Positions 6,056 to 13,791 of a stretch of DNA of 16,481 nucleotides are shown here, piece by piece. The notes beneath the pieces are model-generated. The model was not told the DNA's origin and made no database searches. It saw only the letters and a list, made by a program, of their open reading frames with translations. The position numbers and the translations under genes were made by a program. Positions within the stretch are counted from its first letter, which is position 1. Each line of letters begins with the position of its first letter. The stretch is from Haemophilus parainfluenzae. GTDB lineage: Bacteria; Pseudomonadota; Gammaproteobacteria; Enterobacterales; Pasteurellaceae. The stretch covers positions 1 to 16,481 of the forward strand of contig JAGZRY010000012.1 in NCBI GenBank assembly GCA_018381425.1, read 5' to 3'.

Positions 6056-7594
6056 TCATTTCGCTAAACTTTGCCAAGGTAAAACTAGCATATCGCCAAA
6101 GGACACATGTTCAGATCCAAGCACAATTCCTACCGCACTTTTTAGTAACTGCAAGATTGGCTCTGCAATATGGATACCCATTACAAACATTAACAACAAT
6201 AGTATGGCCATTGCCGCCAAAGAGACTTTACTGACTTCGCCTGCTTCCACGTTATCAGGTTGTTTGCCAAGCACTATTTTTAATAACATCAAGGCAAGTC
6301 CTGCAAGCACGATAGTAAGTAAAATTAAGCATAAAATAACTAACCAAGTTTTACCCGCTGTAATCCCTGCGACCACAACACTAAATTCACTCACAAATAC
6401 GTTAAATGGAGGGATACCACCCAATGCCAACGCACCACCTGCGAAAAGCACCGCACTCACTGGTGCAACACGCCATAATCCACGCACTTGATTCATATCA
6501 CGGGTTTTATATTTCAATAGAATATTACCCGATGCACAGAATAATAAGGTTTTCGCAAGACTGTGGTTGATAGTGTGAAGTAAACCTGCAAATACCCCAA
6601 TTGGGCCACCAAGACCGAAAGCAAAGCTGATTAAGCCCATATTTTCGATACTTGAGTAAGCAAGCATACGTTTAATATCAAATTGCACGATGATAAATAA
6701 CGCCGCCACAAGCACTGAAAGTAAACCAAAGATCAACATTAAAGTTTGTGGAAATTCTGCGCCAACCGCTTTTGAAACCAATGTGTAGTAACGCAACACC
6801 ACAAGCATTGCACAGTTTAATAACACCGCTGATAAAATTGCACTCACTGGGCTTGGTGCTTCACTGTGTGCGTCTGATAACCAAGTATGCATTGGAAACA
6901 GACCGCACTTCGTGCCGAAACCAATCAATACGAAAGCGAATGCGATATACATCAACATTGGGTTTAAACCAGTAGCTTGTTGATTTACGACTGACCAGAA
7001 AATCGCTTGGCTTGGTTCGGCAAGCACGCCATTTGCATTCGCAAAGGTTAAAAGTGTGCCGTATAAACCGAAAGCGACGCCCACAGAACAGATGATGATG
7101 TATTTCCACGCAGCTTCAAGGGATGTTTTTTGTTTGTAAGTACCGACCAAAAACGCAGAGCTTAATGTTGTCGCTTCAATTGCAACCCACATTAAAATTA
7201 AGTTATTGGTGATAACTGACACAATCATCGTAAAGAAGAATAAGTGTAAGAAACCGTGGTAATGAGCATAGGTTTTAAAATCAATATGCCCTTCTTCCAA
7301 TTCTGTATTCATATAACCGATGGAATACACACCAGCAAGTGAACCCACGACAGCAATTAAGCCTAAGAAAATAGCAGAAAGACTATCAACATACACCCAG
7401 TTGTTAAATGCACTGATACTGCCTTTTTCCAACACGCCAGAAATGACCTGTACGGAAAAGAACAACATCAAAATTAACCCAGTAATATGGAATGCGGTAC
7501 AAACTGTCCGATTTTTTGTTCCGCGTAGTGCAAAGCTTTCAAAAGCGATGACTAAAGGTGCGACTAATAACGCAATTATCCATTGTTCATACAT
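6056..7594 (-). CDS. hyfF: Hydrogenase-4 membrane subunit HyfF (NuoL/M/N-like)
   Basis: Integral membrane antiporter-like subunit thought to take part in ion translocation coupled to H2 production. It is hydrophobic along nearly its whole length, with many transmembrane segments. The proton_antipo_M core is shown by MHTWLSDAHSEAPSPVSAILSAVLL (about residues 234-258) and DIKRMLAYSSIENMGLISFAFGLG (about 306-329), with conserved Lys and Glu in the membrane. It has 512 residues, slightly shorter than E. coli HyfF (526). AGGGG precedes the ATG. It follows hyfE with a 4-bp gap. It is one of three antiporter-like subunits here; the hyc hydrogenase-3 has only one, which marks this as the hyf type. 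Confidence 0.95.
   Translation of the reverse strand: MYEQWIIALLVAPLVIAFESFALRGTKNRTVCTAFHITGLILMLFFSVQVISGVLEKGSISAFNNWVYVDSLSAIFLGLIAVVGSLAGVYSIGYMNTELEEGHIDFKTYAHYHGFLHLFFFTMIVSVITNNLILMWVAIEATTLSSAFLVGTYKQKTSLEAAWKYIIICSVGVAFGLYGTLLTFANANGVLAEPSQAIFWSVVNQQATGLNPMLMYIAFAFVLIGFGTKCGLFPMHTWLSDAHSEAPSPVSAILSAVLLNCAMLVVLRYYTLVSKAVGAEFPQTLMLIFGLLSVLVAALFIIVQFDIKRMLAYSSIENMGLISFAFGLGGPIGVFAGLLHTINHSLAKTLLFCASGNILLKYKTRDMNQVRGLWRVAPVSAVLFAGGALALGGIPPFNVFVSEFSVVVAGITAGKTWLVILCLILLTIVLAGLALMLLKIVLGKQPDNVEAGEVSKVSLAAMAILLLLMFVMGIHIAEPILQLLKSAVGIVLGSEHVSFGDMLVLPWQSLAK
6132..6140 (-). repeat. DNA uptake signal sequence (Hin type)
   Basis: Plus strand ACCGCACTT near the 3' end of hyfF, with AAAAA before the core on the minus strand. 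It encodes K-S-A-V. Confidence 0.85.
6902..6910 (-). repeat. DNA uptake signal sequence (Hin type)
   Basis: Plus strand ACCGCACTT in the middle of hyfF, encoding K-C-G-L directly before the conserved FPMHTWL segment. The core therefore sits in a functionally constrained stretch. Confidence 0.85.
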
Positions 7595-7598
7595 AGCG

Positions 7599-8237
7599 TT
7601 ACCCCTTCAAACTCATAAGTTGTTTAGCATCAACAGTGTTGAAAGTGCGGTAAATTTTATTCACCAACACAACCATAATGATGACCGCAAAAATCGCATC
7701 GGTGGCAATGCCGATTTCAACTAATTCTGGCGCATTGTTGGCAAGTAAAGCCAACGTTAAATGCGCACCGTTTTCCATTAAACAATAACCGAAAACTTGT
7801 TTCACAATATTGCGTTGGCTCACAATACACACTAAACCTAAAAGGAAGTGGCTAAGTGATACTGACAACGCTGGTTTTAAATGTTCAACTAACGGTAAGT
7901 TCACTGGAATGACAACAAAGTAACATAAGCAAACGATGATAGATGTGATCGGGATCAACCAAGCGACATTCATTCCTGCAGGAGTTTGACTTTCGTCAAT
8001 TTTTCGTAAAGAAAAGATTAAAATTCCTGGCACTAATAATACTTTCGTGATGAATGCACTAATGGACCACATATAAAGTTCGTGAGCTTGCATTTCAAAT
8101 GCCAAATAAACGAATAACACCACCAATACAAGAGACTGTAAGCCATAGCACAACGCGGATTTTTTTGCGGTTTTTGCCATAATGACACAAAGCGATGTAA
8201 TGATGAGTAAACTCGCTAATACATTGATCATTAACAT
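7599..8237 (-). CDS. hyfE: Hydrogenase-4 membrane subunit HyfE
   Basis: Small membrane subunit with a NuoK-like C-terminal part; E. coli HyfE has 216 residues. I chose ATG 8237 (212 residues, MLMINVLASLL) rather than the upstream ATG at 8258. AAGGAGAG lies seven bases before 8237, and the upstream start would overlap hyfD and add an unusual charged MRVKERI. Conserved stretches are SAFITKVLLVPG, LSHFLLGLVCIVSQRN, FGYCLMENGAHL and APELVEIGIATDAIFAVI, the last including membrane Glu and Asp. It lies 10 bp after hyfD and 4 bp before hyfF. Confidence 0.94.
   Translation of the reverse strand: MLMINVLASLLIITSLCVIMAKTAKKSALCYGLQSLVLVVLFVYLAFEMQAHELYMWSISAFITKVLLVPGILIFSLRKIDESQTPAGMNVAWLIPITSIIVCLCYFVVIPVNLPLVEHLKPALSVSLSHFLLGLVCIVSQRNIVKQVFGYCLMENGAHLTLALLANNAPELVEIGIATDAIFAVIIMVVLVNKIYRTFNTVDAKQLMSLKG
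7643..7651 (+). repeat. DNA uptake signal sequence (Hin type)
   Basis: AAGTGCGGT followed by AAATTTTATT: the best extended uptake motif in the window. Located near the 3' end of hyfE. Confidence 0.9.
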
Positions 8238-8247
8238 AATTCTCTCC

Positions 8248-9693
8248 TTAACCCGCAAGGCCTAACCAATAGGCAGCGATAAAGCTAGAACACACAGACA
8301 TCACCATTAAAATCACTAAAACAAATGTCATAGAGAATGGCAATGGTTGCGCATTTTGCACGTCTTCAGATGGTTTACCGATAACGCATTGACCAAATTT
8401 ATAAAGCAACCAAACAAATGTTGCCGTAGATTCAATCAACGCAATCACCATTAACCAAGTTACCCATGAATATTCTTGTCCAAGGTCGAAACCAGCGGCA
8501 AATAATGGGAATTTGCTGAAGAAACCGTTAAACGGTGGCACACCAGCAATAGCCAATGCGGCAATACCAAATCCTGTACCAACAACAGGCATGGTGCGCA
8601 TAATCCCTTGTAAACGAGGCATTGAACGTGTACCTGTGGCATAGCTCAATGAACCTGCAACCAAGAAGAATAAGCTTTTCGCAAAGGCGTGGTTAAAGAT
8701 ATAAGCAATCGCTGCAACAAAAGCTAATTTAGAACCTAATGCTGCAAGAGAAAGCCCGATGAAAATGTAAGAAAGTTGAGTGATAGTTGAATACGCAAGT
8801 AAGCGTTTTAAATCTGCTTGTGGCAAGTACATTAAGAAACCATAAATCAATGTAATCATTGCCATCACAATCCCTACTTCACCCACAATGTGAGGAATTT
8901 CACCAGCAGACATCACGGAACGAGCGAAAATATAGACACCTACTTTTACCATTGATGCCGCGTGCAAATACGCACTGACTGGTGTTGGTGCTTCCATCGC
9001 ATTTGGTAACCAAATTTGCATTGGAAGTTGTGCTGATTTACCCCATGCAGCAAACATCACACCAAACAACACGATAGTTTTCGCTTCTGGCGCAAGATGT
9101 TCTAACGCTGTGATAGAGAATGTGCCGGATTGGCTAAATAAATAAGCCGCGGCAAGATATAAACCTAATGAACCGACATGAGTAATAATCAACGCTTTCA
9201 TCGCAGCCGCCATTGCTTTTTGGCTTTGATAATAGCTGATTAATGCCCAAGAACATCCCCCAGTGATTTCAAAGAAAAGCAACTGACCCGCTAAAGTTGA
9301 TGAATACACCAAGCCTGCCATTGCACCGATGAAAATCAATAAGAAAGCATAAAAACGAGGTAATCCATTATGCGGATGTTCACGGTTTTTATCGGTTAAA
9401 TAACCACAAGAATATAAGCAAATTAAGAAACCTAAACCCACAACGGCAAAGGCAATTAATGTACTCACTGCATCTAAGGTCACGCCGAAGATTGCTGTAT
9501 CACCAAATTTAACTAAATCATAGGTGACAGATTGTGCGCCATTTGCATACCACTGTGCTGCCACAGCAAGTGTGCCAAGGGTAGCAAGTGCGGCAAAAAT
9601 TGTGGCGATTTTTGGGAAAGATTGTTTGTTCAACCCCACAATAAACGCACCGACAAACGGCAAAATGATTGTAATTAGTGCTAAACGTTCCAT
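8248..9693 (-). CDS. hyfD: Hydrogenase-4 membrane subunit HyfD (NuoM/N-like)
   Basis: Second antiporter-like membrane subunit, 481 residues (479 in E. coli). The core is visible as LPMQIWLPNAMEAPTPVSAYLHAASMVKVGVYIFAR and, further on, DLKRLLAYSTITQLSYIFIGLSLAALG. The conserved Lys in MVKVG and the Glu in NAMEAP are intact. Hydrophobic throughout. Its job is inferred from relatives of complex I: a membrane arm that could move protons or sodium when HyfG makes H2. The start carries AAGGAGGAAAT just before ATG 9693, and it lies 9 bp after hyfC. No frameshift or gap relative to the family is seen. Confidence 0.95.
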   Translation of the reverse strand: MERLALITIILPFVGAFIVGLNKQSFPKIATIFAALATLGTLAVAAQWYANGAQSVTYDLVKFGDTAIFGVTLDAVSTLIAFAVVGLGFLICLYSCGYLTDKNREHPHNGLPRFYAFLLIFIGAMAGLVYSSTLAGQLLFFEITGGCSWALISYYQSQKAMAAAMKALIITHVGSLGLYLAAAYLFSQSGTFSITALEHLAPEAKTIVLFGVMFAAWGKSAQLPMQIWLPNAMEAPTPVSAYLHAASMVKVGVYIFARSVMSAGEIPHIVGEVGIVMAMITLIYGFLMYLPQADLKRLLAYSTITQLSYIFIGLSLAALGSKLAFVAAIAYIFNHAFAKSLFFLVAGSLSYATGTRSMPRLQGIMRTMPVVGTGFGIAALAIAGVPPFNGFFSKFPLFAAGFDLGQEYSWVTWLMVIALIESTATFVWLLYKFGQCVIGKPSEDVQNAQPLPFSMTFVLVILMVMSVCSSFIAAYWLGLAG

Positions 9694-9702
9694 ATTTCCT
9701 CC

Positions 9703-10665
9703 TTACAATCCTGTGAAGTAAAACACAAACGCCAACACTGAAATGCCGAAACCGACCACAGTTAAACGTCCTGTTAGCATAAAGCGGGTACGCGCCAATG
9801 TGTTTTCAAACACACATGCGGCAATAAATACCACGAGCAATTTCACAAAGAAAGAAATGATGCCTAAAATGACCGCACTTACCGTGAACTCTTGTGCTGC
9901 ACCAAATGGGAAAAGCGTGCTCACAAAGATAGAGGCAACCACCATTGATTTTAAACTCAAACCAACTTTCAATAAGGCGAAAGACGGGCCTGAATATTCA
10001 GTAAGTGGGCCTTCTTGAAGTTCTTGTTCTGCTTCAGCCAAGTCAAATGGAATTTTGCCCATTTCAATAAAGATCGCAAAAGCGGCGGCAACTAAGGCAA
10101 TCACCGTTGCTACAGGATATTGCCAAGGTTGGCTAGAAAGTGCGGTGCTAATAACTGCAAAATTCGTAGAACCTGCAATTAAAGCAATCACAATGAATGC
10201 CAACATTAAGATTGGTTCAACAAGTACGCCTAATGTCACTTCACGGCTTGCACCTAAACTTGAGAACGTACTGTTAGAATCCAAACCCGCAATTGAGAAA
10301 AAAAAGCGGAACAATGCGAACAAATAAATAACGGTGATTAAATCACTGCCTGCTCCAAACGGTGAATGATGAGTAAACATGGGTAAACTCATCGCAACCA
10401 CCATAACTGTGCTAATTAACACATAAGGCATAACACGAGATACCCAGCCCGCATTATCTGGCCAAATATTTTGGCGCGTCATTAATTTAGCAATGTCGCG
10501 ATAATCTTGTAACAAGCCCGGGCCACGACGAGATTGAATACGAGCCCGAATCATCCGTGAAATGCCTGAAAAGAGCGGTGCTAAAGCGAGAAGAATTAAC
10601 GCTTGCACAATGGCTAAAAGGAACATTCCAGCGGAAGTGGAAATTTCTGAAGGTAATGAAATCAT
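9703..10665 (-). CDS. hyfC: Hydrogenase-4 membrane subunit HyfC (NuoH-like)
   Basis: Membrane anchor related to NuoH/ND1, linking the soluble hydrogenase module to the antiporter subunits. It has 320 residues. Recognised by SRRGPGLLQDYRDIAKLM (about residues 46-63), GASREVTLGVLVEPILML (about 138-155) and EMGKIPFDLAEAEQELQEGPLTEYSG (about 201-226), the acidic loop conserved in this family. AGGAGG stands directly upstream of ATG 10665 and overlaps the hyfB stop codon, so expression is tightly linked to hyfB. Confidence 0.96.
   Translation of the reverse strand: MISLPSEISTSAGMFLLAIVQALILLALAPLFSGISRMIRARIQSRRGPGLLQDYRDIAKLMTRQNIWPDNAGWVSRVMPYVLISTVMVVAMSLPMFTHHSPFGAGSDLITVIYLFALFRFFFSIAGLDSNSTFSSLGASREVTLGVLVEPILMLAFIVIALIAGSTNFAVISTALSSQPWQYPVATVIALVAAAFAIFIEMGKIPFDLAEAEQELQEGPLTEYSGPSFALLKVGLSLKSMVVASIFVSTLFPFGAAQEFTVSAVILGIISFFVKLLVVFIAACVFENTLARTRFMLTGRLTVVGFGISVLAFVFYFTGL
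9872..9880 (-). repeat. DNA uptake signal sequence (Hin type)
   Basis: Plus strand ACCGCACTT in the 3' part of hyfC; minus strand continues CATTTTAGG after the core. Confidence 0.85.
10138..10146 (+). repeat. DNA uptake signal sequence (Hin type)
   Basis: AAGTGCGGT in the middle of hyfC, coding S-T-A-L-S on the other strand in a poorly conserved loop. Confidence 0.85.
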
Positions 10666-10674
10666 AATTTCCTC

Positions 10675-12696
10675 CTACATCAACGCAATGGAAAGTAATA
10701 ACACAACCAAGGCAATCACGAAGTACACGCAATAAACGCGGAAGTCGCCTTGTTGTAGCCATTGAATTTTACGACCTAGCCACGGGATAAAATGCGCAAT
10801 CGGCATTGTTACTTTTTCTTCCCAGAATGGTTCTGTTTTGGTCGCACCTGAAATTAATGCATTGATACCTTTTGCACCAGCAGGCGCAGGATCAAGCACT
10901 TGACGCAAGGTATAAAGTGGCTTGAAGATAATTCGAAGCGGACGAGTAAAACTACCCGCAGATGCTGCCATATCCATTTCGTAAGCATAACCACAAGCCC
11001 AAGGATTGCCTTTTGCACGATCTGCCATACGATTGCCTTTGGTATAAGCGTAATACATAAACGGCAACACAAAGAATGCAATCAACATAATGCTCACCAT
11101 TGGTGTAGAAAGCACCGTATTCGGTGTATTGCTTGCTACCACTACGCCATTTTCCGCTAAATTAAGCACTTCATTATGAGAAAGTGCGGTTGCAATATTG
11201 GCAATAATTGGTGTCACGACAGAAGCGCCCACGCCTAAAAGTACGCAGAATAATGCCAAGATTGCCATTGCAATCACCATTGGTTTTGGCACTTCGCGTG
11301 CATGTGCTGCTTTTTCGCTGCGTGGTGCACCGCCAAAGCTAATACCATACACTTTCACGAAACAAAGTGCGGCAAGCGCACCAGTTAAGGCAAGCATAAT
11401 GATTGCAACAGGGCCTGAAATGCGTAATACCACATTATTGTGTTGGCTTAGGCTGAATAAAGATTGATAAGTAAACCATTCACTCACAAAACCGTTAAAC
11501 GGAGGTAATGCAGAAATTGCCATGGTACCAATTAAGAAACAGAACGCAGTAAATGGCATTAACTTGCCAAGTCCGCCCATCAAATCCATATCTTTTGAAT
11601 GTAAACGGTACATTACAGAACCCGCACCCAAGAACAATAAGCCTTTGAATACTGCATGGTTAAGTAAGTGATATAAACCACCAAGTAAACCGACAATAGC
11701 AAGTACAGGATTATGGATTGCCATACCAATCATACCGACACCCACACCCATCATAATAATACCGATGTTTTCTACGGTGTGATACGCCAAAAGTTTTTTG
11801 ATGTCATGTTCAGCTAAGGCATAAAGTACGCCAAGCACAGAAGAAACTGCGCCAAAAGCAAGCACAATCACACCAAACCACATATTGTGTGCGCCAAGTA
11901 GATCAATACCAACTTTGATGATCCCGAAGATACCGATTTTAACCATCACACCAGACATCATCGCTGATGCATGAGAAGGTGCAGCCGGGTGAGCTTTCGG
12001 TAACCAGCTATGTAATGGAATCATCCCTGCTTTTGCGCCAAAACCAAGAAATGCCAAAATAAATACCGTAAAGGCTAAAGGCATTGAAAGCTCGGTGTGG
12101 CGGAAGGCTTCAAATTCAAAGCTACCTGCGTAGCAGTAGAAAATAAAGAAAGCGATCATAATCAACACTGAACCAGCATGAGCAATGAAGAAATACAACA
12201 AGCCCGCATTGGTTGCGTTGTCATCTTGTTCGGTAAGGACTAAGAAATAAGATGCCAAAGACATCATTTCAAAGAATACAAGGAAGTAGAACGCATTATC
12301 GCTGGTGACTAACGCAACCATGGAAGCGATAAATAAATTCATAAAGAAGCCCATAGAACCTGCGCCTTTACCAATGTATTCTTTCACATAGGAAAAGGAA
12401 TAAAGAGCGGTGATAATAACCATTAAAGAAATGACACACACCATAAACGCAGCTAATCCGTCAATGCGGATTGAAAATTGGGCGAAGTCGAAAGGGGTTG
12501 AAAACACATCAACGACCGTATCGTTGCTGATAAGCACGGGAATGCAGGCAACAATGCCTAACAAGCCACCAAGTACACCGGTCACGCCGGATATATTGAT
12601 TGAAAGTTGTTCATTTCGTCTCACTGCGAGCGAAATAAACGCACCTACGACATAAATCAACAGGGTCGTGATGAGTAAGTTGATTGGTAAACTCAT
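10675..12696 (-). CDS. hyfB: Hydrogenase-4 membrane subunit HyfB (NuoL-like)
   Basis: Largest antiporter-like membrane subunit, close to HycC/HyfB of E. coli. I chose ATG 12696 (673 residues; E. coli HyfB has 672) because GGAGTG stands about eight bases upstream and MSLPINLLIT is a typical hydrophobic start. The ATG at 12729 would add 11 residues and begin almost at the hyfA stop. Core motifs: AGMIPLHSWLPKAHPAAPSHASAMMSGVMVKIGIFGI and DIKKLLAYHTVENIGIIMMGVG. The C-terminal third has a soluble stretch with NPWACGY and TEPFWEEKVTMPI, then GDFRVYCVYFVIALVVLL as the last membrane helix. It lies 36 bp after hyfA. Confidence 0.95.
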   Translation of the reverse strand: MSLPINLLITTLLIYVVGAFISLAVRRNEQLSINISGVTGVLGGLLGIVACIPVLISNDTVVDVFSTPFDFAQFSIRIDGLAAFMVCVISLMVIITALYSFSYVKEYIGKGAGSMGFFMNLFIASMVALVTSDNAFYFLVFFEMMSLASYFLVLTEQDDNATNAGLLYFFIAHAGSVLIMIAFFIFYCYAGSFEFEAFRHTELSMPLAFTVFILAFLGFGAKAGMIPLHSWLPKAHPAAPSHASAMMSGVMVKIGIFGIIKVGIDLLGAHNMWFGVIVLAFGAVSSVLGVLYALAEHDIKKLLAYHTVENIGIIMMGVGVGMIGMAIHNPVLAIVGLLGGLYHLLNHAVFKGLLFLGAGSVMYRLHSKDMDLMGGLGKLMPFTAFCFLIGTMAISALPPFNGFVSEWFTYQSLFSLSQHNNVVLRISGPVAIIMLALTGALAALCFVKVYGISFGGAPRSEKAAHAREVPKPMVIAMAILALFCVLLGVGASVVTPIIANIATALSHNEVLNLAENGVVVASNTPNTVLSTPMVSIMLIAFFVLPFMYYAYTKGNRMADRAKGNPWACGYAYEMDMAASAGSFTRPLRIIFKPLYTLRQVLDPAPAGAKGINALISGATKTEPFWEEKVTMPIAHFIPWLGRKIQWLQQGDFRVYCVYFVIALVVLLLSIALM
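11182..11190 (+). repeat. DNA uptake signal sequence (Hin type)
   Basis: AAGTGCGGT within the variable C-terminal third of hyfB, followed by TGCAATATTG; it codes T-A-L-S on the other strand. Confidence 0.85.
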
Positions 12697-12732
12697 AATA
12701 TCACTCCATTGATTACAAGTTAAACACACTAA

Positions 12733-13332
12733 TTATCTTGGGATAGCTGGCGAAGAAATCATTGCCATTTCACGTTTTCTTTCGTTAGCCTGTTTGATAC
12801 TCTCATCACTGATAATAAATAACGTTTTAGTTGGACAGGTTTGTACACAAGCCGGACCATCTTCGCGGAAATAGCAAAGGTCGCATTTCACAGCAATAGC
12901 TTTCACACCAGGTTGCCATGCCAGCATATTGTGTAAATCTGTATTGTCTGGTGCAGTACGAATATCTCGTTTTACCGCATCAGTGAAGGAGAATCCTTCA
13001 TAATAGGTTGGTGCGTCAATCGGTGCAGAACCATGTTGAGTAATGGCACCAAATGGGCAAGCAATACCACAAAGTTTACAGCCAATACACAAACCTTCGT
13101 TTAATTGAATAGTGTCATTTTCGTGCTTAATTGCATGAACAGGGCATACCGTAGCACAAGGTGAATCATCACAATGACGACATAAGATCGGCACAGTAAT
13201 ATCGTCGTTACGCATTACTTGTAACCGCGGAAAGGATTGTAATCCAAAAGCTTTGTGTACTTCGCTGCAAGCAGCCATACAGGTATTGCATCCAATGCAA
13301 TCTTTCGGATCACCTATAACAAAACGGTTCAT
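12733..13332 (-). CDS. hyfA: Hydrogenase-4 polyferredoxin HyfA
   Basis: Fe-S electron carrier, probably linking FdhF to the hydrogenase. I start it at ATG 13332 (199 residues; E. coli HyfA 205), where GGGGG lies four bases upstream and MNRFVIGDPKDC matches the family; an ATG at 13383 would add 17 unrelated residues. Sixteen cysteines in four groups predict four [4Fe-4S] clusters: 12/15/18/22, 51/54/59/63, 82/85/88/92 and 150/153/162/166. Similarity over the middle (GCNTCMAACSEVHK, LNEGLCIGCKLC, AVKCDLC) favours HyfA over the related HydN. It is the first gene of the operon; the preceding 400 bp hold candidate control sites. Confidence 0.95.
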   Translation of the reverse strand: MNRFVIGDPKDCIGCNTCMAACSEVHKAFGLQSFPRLQVMRNDDITVPILCRHCDDSPCATVCPVHAIKHENDTIQLNEGLCIGCKLCGIACPFGAITQHGSAPIDAPTYYEGFSFTDAVKRDIRTAPDNTDLHNMLAWQPGVKAIAVKCDLCYFREDGPACVQTCPTKTLFIISDESIKQANERKREMAMISSPAIPR

Positions 13333-13408
13333 ATTTTCCCCCAAAGTATGTATAGATAGAAACAGAAAGTAGGTGGAAGGCATTACGCCAATACATCACA
13401 ATAACCAC

Positions 13409-13444
13409 TCTGGAAATAAGGATACTCCTTCGGAGTTACCCAGA
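13409..13444 (-). promoter_or_regulatory. Stem-loop in the hyfA 5' leader
   Basis: On the minus strand TCTGG (13444-13440) pairs with CCAGA (13413-13409). Inside, AACTCC pairs loosely around AACTCC-GAA-GGAGT, with five clean pairs at 13436-13432/13428-13424 and a GAA loop. There is no T-run, so it is not an ordinary terminator. It ends about 77 nt before the hyfA start. It could be a leader RNA structure; no riboswitch class can be assigned with confidence. Confidence 0.35.
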
Positions 13445-13466
13445 CTAGAGTAAAACGATTGTTTTA

Positions 13467-13480
13467 TTGACTGAGATCAT
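13467..13480. promoter_or_regulatory. FNR-like site upstream of hyfA
   Basis: Plus strand TTGAC-TGAG-ATCAT matches 8 of 10 positions of TTGAT-N4-ATCAA. It lies about 140 bp before hyfA. No good -10 hexamer stands at the class II distance (best TAGTCT at 13447-13442, 3 bp too near), so the start site is uncertain. Anaerobic control of a formate hydrogenlyase operon would be expected. Confidence 0.35.
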
Positions 13481-13515
13481 AAATTTTTTTGTTTTTATTG
13501 AAGGGAAAATTTCGT

Positions 13516-13534
13516 ATTGAGATTGACTCTCAAT
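13516..13534. promoter_or_regulatory. Inverted repeat upstream of hyfA
   Basis: ATTGAGA-ttgac-TCTCAAT is a perfect 7-bp inverted repeat with a 5-bp spacer, of operator size. A second, bulged one, AACAATTGC-taat-GCAATGTT, lies at 13586-13606. The rest of 13384-13738 is AT-rich and shows no gene on either strand. Confidence 0.3.
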
Positions 13535-13639
13535 TCAATTTGTTAAGATTGTAAGTAATTGAAACTATTAAACTAATTATTGAAAAACAATTGCTAATGC
13601 AATGTTAAAATCCTGTTGGCATTTTCTCATTTAGCACAA

Positions 13640-13648
13640 AAGTGCGGT
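13640..13648 (+). repeat. DNA uptake signal sequence (Hin type)
   Basis: Intergenic AAGTGCGGT followed by AGATTTCC, about 100 bp from the inverted copy in the terminator. Confidence 0.85.
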
Positions 13649-13738
13649 AGATTTCCCACAAGTTTCGTAGATTGATTTGAAGTGGATTTTCATCATAAAA
13701 ATCCTCTTTTCTAAATGAGAATAAATAAAAAAGACATA

Positions 13739-13767
13739 AAAAAACACCGCACTTTGCGGTGTTTTTT
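13739..13767. terminator. Bidirectional hairpin terminator of the adhesin gene
   Basis: AAAAAACACCGCA, loop CTT, TGCGGTGTTTTTT: a 13-bp perfect stem whose outer A/T tracts provide a U-run on either strand. It begins 25 bp past the adhesin stop codon and isolates that gene from the hyf operon. An uptake core (ACCGCACTT on plus, 13746-13754) forms one arm and the loop, as is common for terminators in Haemophilus. Confidence 0.9.
13746..13754 (-). repeat. DNA uptake signal sequence within the terminator
   Basis: Plus strand ACCGCACTT. It forms part of the left arm and loop of the hairpin at 13739-13767; the right arm TGCGGTG repeats the inner bases of the core. Confidence 0.85.
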
Positions 13768-13791
13768 CATTATGTTTTCGCTATCAGGTGA

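Noticed and set aside
4306..12696. Complex I (nuo) or Mrp antiporter operon
   Set aside because: NiFe-binding cysteine pairs in the large subunit, a cleavable C-terminal tail and neighbouring hycH/hycI/fdhF show a hydrogenase, not NADH dehydrogenase.
12733..13332. HydN rather than HyfA
   Set aside because: The length, the LNEGLCIGCKLC and PGVKAIAVKCDLC regions and the position before hyfB fit HyfA better.
13333..13383. Upstream ATG start for hyfA at 13383
   Set aside because: It adds 17 residues not found in HyfA, whereas ATG 13332 has a strong GGGGG site and the family N-terminus MNRFV.
13604..13640. Sigma-54 promoter-like TGGCA ... AGCA on the plus strand
   Set aside because: The GG-to-GC spacing is 14 instead of 10, it points away from hyfA, and no plus-strand gene follows.
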